Positions 29,659 to 32,715 of a stretch of 32,715 nt of DNA are shown here, one piece after another; position 1 is the stretch's first letter, and each line of letters opens with the position of its first letter. The translations under genes and the position numbers were made by a program. This DNA is from Lachnospiraceae bacterium. GTDB taxonomy: Bacteria; Bacillota_A; Clostridia; Lachnospirales; Lachnospiraceae. The notes under the pieces were generated by a model. The model saw only the letters and a program-made list of their open reading frames with translations, did not search any database and was not told the DNA's origin. The DNA lies in contig JAIKXO010000068.1 in NCBI GenBank assembly GCA_024684065.1, positions 1-32,715 of the forward strand. Direction: 5' to 3'.

Positions 29659-32600
29659 ATGAAGATCGAACCGGGTTCGAAGAATATTAATCCAGGTCTT
29701 GAAAAGGAGATGGCAGGCTACAATAGCTATGGCAATTACGGCAGAAAGGATGCCGAAAAGACAAAGAGCGCGGCAAATGCGGGTTTTGTTCTTGATATTG
29801 GTGGAAATAACGCCGACAATCTGGCATTCGGAGCGGGTCAGGAGCTTAAGTCGGCAGAGGATCTGATGCAGGAGGTCGGTAATAAAAACGTTGCCCTGCA
29901 GAAGGATATGATGACCGTGATGTCGAATACCATGTCGAAGGAAGATTATGCGGAATTTGCAAAAAACGGCTACTCGATGTCTGACATGAGCATGGAGGAA
30001 CAGGTAACCTCCCTTGACAAGCTTAAGGCAAAGCTTGCCGAAGCCGGCACGGTAATCGAAGGCTATAACGATGACCTTTCGGATGAGGAGCTTAAGGAGA
30101 TCACGGGAAACGAAGGTCTCGCAAATAAAATAGGCGAAGCGCTTAAGGCTAATGATCTTCCGGTAAACAATGAAAATGTAAAAAGCATTGTTACGGCTCT
30201 TGATAAATCGGAAAATATCAGGCCTTTAAGCGACGGAGCCGTCAAATATATGGTTTTGAACCGGCTTGAGCCTTCAGTTGACAATCTGTATAAGGCAGAG
30301 TATTCAAGCGGTAATAATACGGGAAGACAAAGGCACGGATACTATCATGACGGGGGCAGCGGATATTATCAGAAAACGGCTGATACGGTGGAATGGGAAC
30401 AGCTTAAGGACCAGGCCGAAAAAATAGTTAAGGAGGCGGGATTTAAGGCAGATGAGCCTATGATGGAAAACGCCAGGTGGCTTATAGAGCAGGGAATCCC
30501 CTTAAACGCCGATTCCATTTCAGGCCTTAACAATATAAGAGGCCTTGAGGTGCCTGTAAACAGGGATAATGCCATAGGACCGATGGCGGTGGGGATAGCT
30601 GACGGGATAAGCCCTCGGGCTGCTTCGCTTACGAATACCGAGACAATGGCCGGAAAGTCCTTAAACCTTATAAAGGATCTGGAAGAGGTCGGCGATGAGG
30701 CGCTCAGAGCTGTTACAGATAGCGGCGAAGTACTTAATATAAAGAATCTCAGGGAAGCCTCTCAGGGAGCAGATCCGACATACGAAAATGCCACTGCTTC
30801 TGCCGGGAACAGATCTGCTCGTTCTGTACCGGAAAACGGTCAAAGCACAGGGCAGATCTCAGATCATTTAAGAACAGATGTTATCAATACAGAAGCCGCT
30901 TCTTTTCAGACGGATGAATTTATAACCGCAAAGAGGCAGTTAGAGGAAACCCGACTTGCCATGACGTATGAAGCTAATCTCAAACTTCTTAAGCAGGGTA
31001 TCAGTATAGATACGGTGCCTCTTTCGGAGCTGGTAGACAAGCTTAAGAAAGCCGAGAAGGATTATTTCGAGCCTCTGCTTATAGATAAGGGAGAGGGTTT
31101 TGAAAATGATGATGTTAAAGTGGACGCCCTGAATACAAGGATCGGGCTTTACAAAGAAAGCCTGACCGTTTTTGAGGCTTTAAGGACCATACCTGCGGAG
31201 ACTATCGGACGGTTTGATACCGAAGGGCAGGACTTTACCGCAAGAAGGGTCTATGAAGCCTCGGAACCGATAAAGGCTCAGTACCAGAGGATGGAGAGTA
31301 CGTATGAAGCTTTGATGACGGCTCCGAGAAGCGATATGGGGGATTCCATAAGGAAGGCCTTTCAGAATGTTGACGATATCCTTCTGGATAACGGATTTGA
31401 GCTTAATGAGAACAACAGGAGAGCCGTAAGGATCTTAGGCTATGCTGAAATGGAGATAAATGAAGCTTCCATAGAAAGAGTCCGGGAAGCCGATCAGGCT
31501 CTGAGGCAGGTAACAGAGGCAATGACTCCCGCTAAAACCCTTGAGATGATAAGAAACGGGGACAATCCTCTGGATGAAAATATCTTCTCGTTAAGGGAGA
31601 GGCTTGGTGAGAGCGCATCTTCAAAGGATACGGAAAGATATTCGAAGTTCCTCGTAAAGCTTGAAAGAAAGGGAGAAATAAGCGAGGATGAGAAGGATGC
31701 CTTTATCGGAATGTACAGGCTTTTCAGGCAGATAGAAAAAAGCGACGGAAAACTTCTTGGAAATGTGTTGGATTCCGGAGGGAACCTGACGCTTCGAAAT
31801 ATCCTTTCAGCCTCCAGGAGTAACAGGGCAAAGGGCATGGACTATGGGATCGATGATGATTTCGGAGGCCTTGAAAGGGTTATCTTTAAAGGAACATCTA
31901 TTTCCGAACAGATCGATGAAGGAATAAGAAAAGCTTCGACAAATCCCGATTATTACCTGAATCAGGGGAGTGAACTCCTAAATAAGCTGAGCCCCGACAC
32001 ACTGGCGTTTGAACATGTTGCTCCGGAAACTACACTGGAAGAGCTTTATCAGAATGTAACAGACAGGTTTGCGGACTGGTCGGTCGAATCGCTTATTGAC
32101 GATTATGAGGATGATCAGGCAGAGCTCCTTGCGGCAAGACAGGTGGAGGATAATGTGATCGAGGTGCTTTCGGAGAGTGACATGCCTGTAAGCCCTTATA
32201 ACCTGTTGGCTCAGGATGTGCTTATGAACCAGAGGGGTAAGACCTTTAATTCGCTCATGAAAGCTGCCTCAAAGGAAGATGCTTTGTCTGAAAGGGTGAA
32301 GTCAGCAATAAACCGTCTTCAGGAGGACTTTAACGATAAGGAAGAGGCGGTTAACGCTTATGAGGAGCTTAAGACAGCATCGGAAGAGCTTATTTCGGAA
32401 AGGGCTTTGGAGCTTAAGGATGCGGTCGATGTAAGGGAGCTTATGCTGCTTAATAAGCAGATAAGCGTGGCAGCAGGCCATGTAAGGGATGAAAGCTTTG
32501 AGGTTCCCGTAGAGATAGACGGGCAGTGGACTTCTATCAATCTTAAGCTTGTGAGGGGTACAGAGGAGAGCGGAACCGTCACTGCGACCATGGAGACGGA

Positions 32601-32715
32601 TGGCTTCGGAAAGATAGGCGCAAAATTCTCCTTAAACGGGAAGCAGTTAAGCGGATATATTACCGGGGATAACAAAGAGGGTCTAAAGAAATTAGCCGAA
32701 AAAGCCGATGAATTA
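29659..32715 (+). CDS. DUF6240/FliK-like flagellar hook-length control protein, 3' end outside window
   Basis: 1019 codons are open to the window edge with no stop, so the gene is partial here. The start is set by AAGGAG six bases upstream; the frame is open 48 codons further back to an ATG at 29515 without such a site. Soluble, mostly helical, no signal peptide. The first half has the pattern I associate with DUF6240 proteins of motile Lachnospiraceae: 'NDLPVNNENVKSIVTAL', 'PLSDGAVKYMVLNRLEPSVD', 'ENARWLIEQGIPLNADSI'. Near the end (from about residue 947) 'VPVEIDGQWTSINLKLV', 'GKIGAKFSLNGKQLSGYI' and 'GLKKLAEKA' resemble the C-terminal Flg_hook domain of FliK, which switches the flagellar export apparatus from hook to filament substrate. 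This suggests flagellar genes lie to the right. Family by recall and pattern, not by search. Confidence 0.75.
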   Translation, partial: MKIEPGSKNINPGLEKEMAGYNSYGNYGRKDAEKTKSAANAGFVLDIGGNNADNLAFGAGQELKSAEDLMQEVGNKNVALQKDMMTVMSNTMSKEDYAEFAKNGYSMSDMSMEEQVTSLDKLKAKLAEAGTVIEGYNDDLSDEELKEITGNEGLANKIGEALKANDLPVNNENVKSIVTALDKSENIRPLSDGAVKYMVLNRLEPSVDNLYKAEYSSGNNTGRQRHGYYHDGGSGYYQKTADTVEWEQLKDQAEKIVKEAGFKADEPMMENARWLIEQGIPLNADSISGLNNIRGLEVPVNRDNAIGPMAVGIADGISPRAASLTNTETMAGKSLNLIKDLEEVGDEALRAVTDSGEVLNIKNLREASQGADPTYENATASAGNRSARSVPENGQSTGQISDHLRTDVINTEAASFQTDEFITAKRQLEETRLAMTYEANLKLLKQGISIDTVPLSELVDKLKKAEKDYFEPLLIDKGEGFENDDVKVDALNTRIGLYKESLTVFEALRTIPAETIGRFDTEGQDFTARRVYEASEPIKAQYQRMESTYEALMTAPRSDMGDSIRKAFQNVDDILLDNGFELNENNRRAVRILGYAEMEINEASIERVREADQALRQVTEAMTPAKTLEMIRNGDNPLDENIFSLRERLGESASSKDTERYSKFLVKLERKGEISEDEKDAFIGMYRLFRQIEKSDGKLLGNVLDSGGNLTLRNILSASRSNRAKGMDYGIDDDFGGLERVIFKGTSISEQIDEGIRKASTNPDYYLNQGSELLNKLSPDTLAFEHVAPETTLEELYQNVTDRFADWSVESLIDDYEDDQAELLAARQVEDNVIEVLSESDMPVSPYNLLAQDVLMNQRGKTFNSLMKAASKEDALSERVKSAINRLQEDFNDKEEAVNAYEELKTASEELISERALELKDAVDVRELMLLNKQISVAAGHVRDESFEVPVEIDGQWTSINLKLVRGTEESGTVTATMETDGFGKIGAKFSLNGKQLSGYITGDNKEGLKKLAEKADEL

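Overview
The window looks like chromosomal DNA of a motile anaerobic Clostridia species, most likely a Lachnospiraceae relative (Butyrivibrio/Roseburia type). The signs are moderate GC with AGGAGG-type Shine-Dalgarno sites, a yaaR-holB-ricT-trmN6-rsmI housekeeping run, a DUF1002 secreted protein, a YesL-type protein, a glgB preceded by a large TPR/AAA-like protein, and a DUF6240/FliK-like flagellar protein at the right edge. Genus assignment is inference. I see no integrase, transposase, relaxase, phage structural gene, rRNA or CRISPR array.

Layout. (1) 1-6407 is the least ordinary part. A STAND/NB-ARC-like NTPase lies on the minus strand. Divergent from it is a four-gene plus-strand set: a ClpP with an intact catalytic triad, a degenerate AAA-like protein, a VirD4/TraG-like ATPase without membrane helices, and a membrane-anchored repeat protein ending in an NPCBM-like domain. 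This is my best candidate for an undescribed system. (2) 6509-10272 is a small surface-glycan group: a UDP-galactopyranose-mutase-like flavoprotein, a polyprenyl-phosphate GT2 with unusual catalytic motifs, and an AftB-like GT-C membrane transferase. (3) 10330-15702 is a compact housekeeping operon: DUF308 membrane protein, guanylate-kinase-like protein, YaaR, HolB, RicT, TrmN6, RsmI. (4) 15767-19259 holds a secreted DUF1002 protein, a GNAT acetyltransferase, a YesL-like membrane protein and an anchored beta-propeller-like protein. (5) 19381-25340 holds a 954-aa TPR/acidic/degenerate-AAA protein, the glycogen branching enzyme and a PfkB sugar kinase. (6) 25341-25980 carries a minus-strand tRNA-Val(CAC) with its promoter and terminator, a 39-bp tandem repeat, and a series of hairpins related to a repeat near 1823. 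(7) 25981-29235 encodes a large secreted beta-helix/DUF3298-like protein. (8) 29659 to the right end is the open 5' part of a DUF6240/FliK-like hook-length gene.

How the parts may work together. The housekeeping block couples replication clamp loading, RNA maturation and rRNA/tRNA methylation, and resembles the B. subtilis tmk-yaaQ-yaaR-holB-ricT-yabA-yabB-yazA-rsmI region with some members missing. The glycan group suggests a lipid-linked, possibly furanose, sugar used outside the membrane. The ClpP/AAA-like/VirD4 set pairs a protease chamber with a hexameric motor family normally used in conjugation, but no conjugation partner genes are in view. All function calls are from reading the translated sequence; no database search was run.
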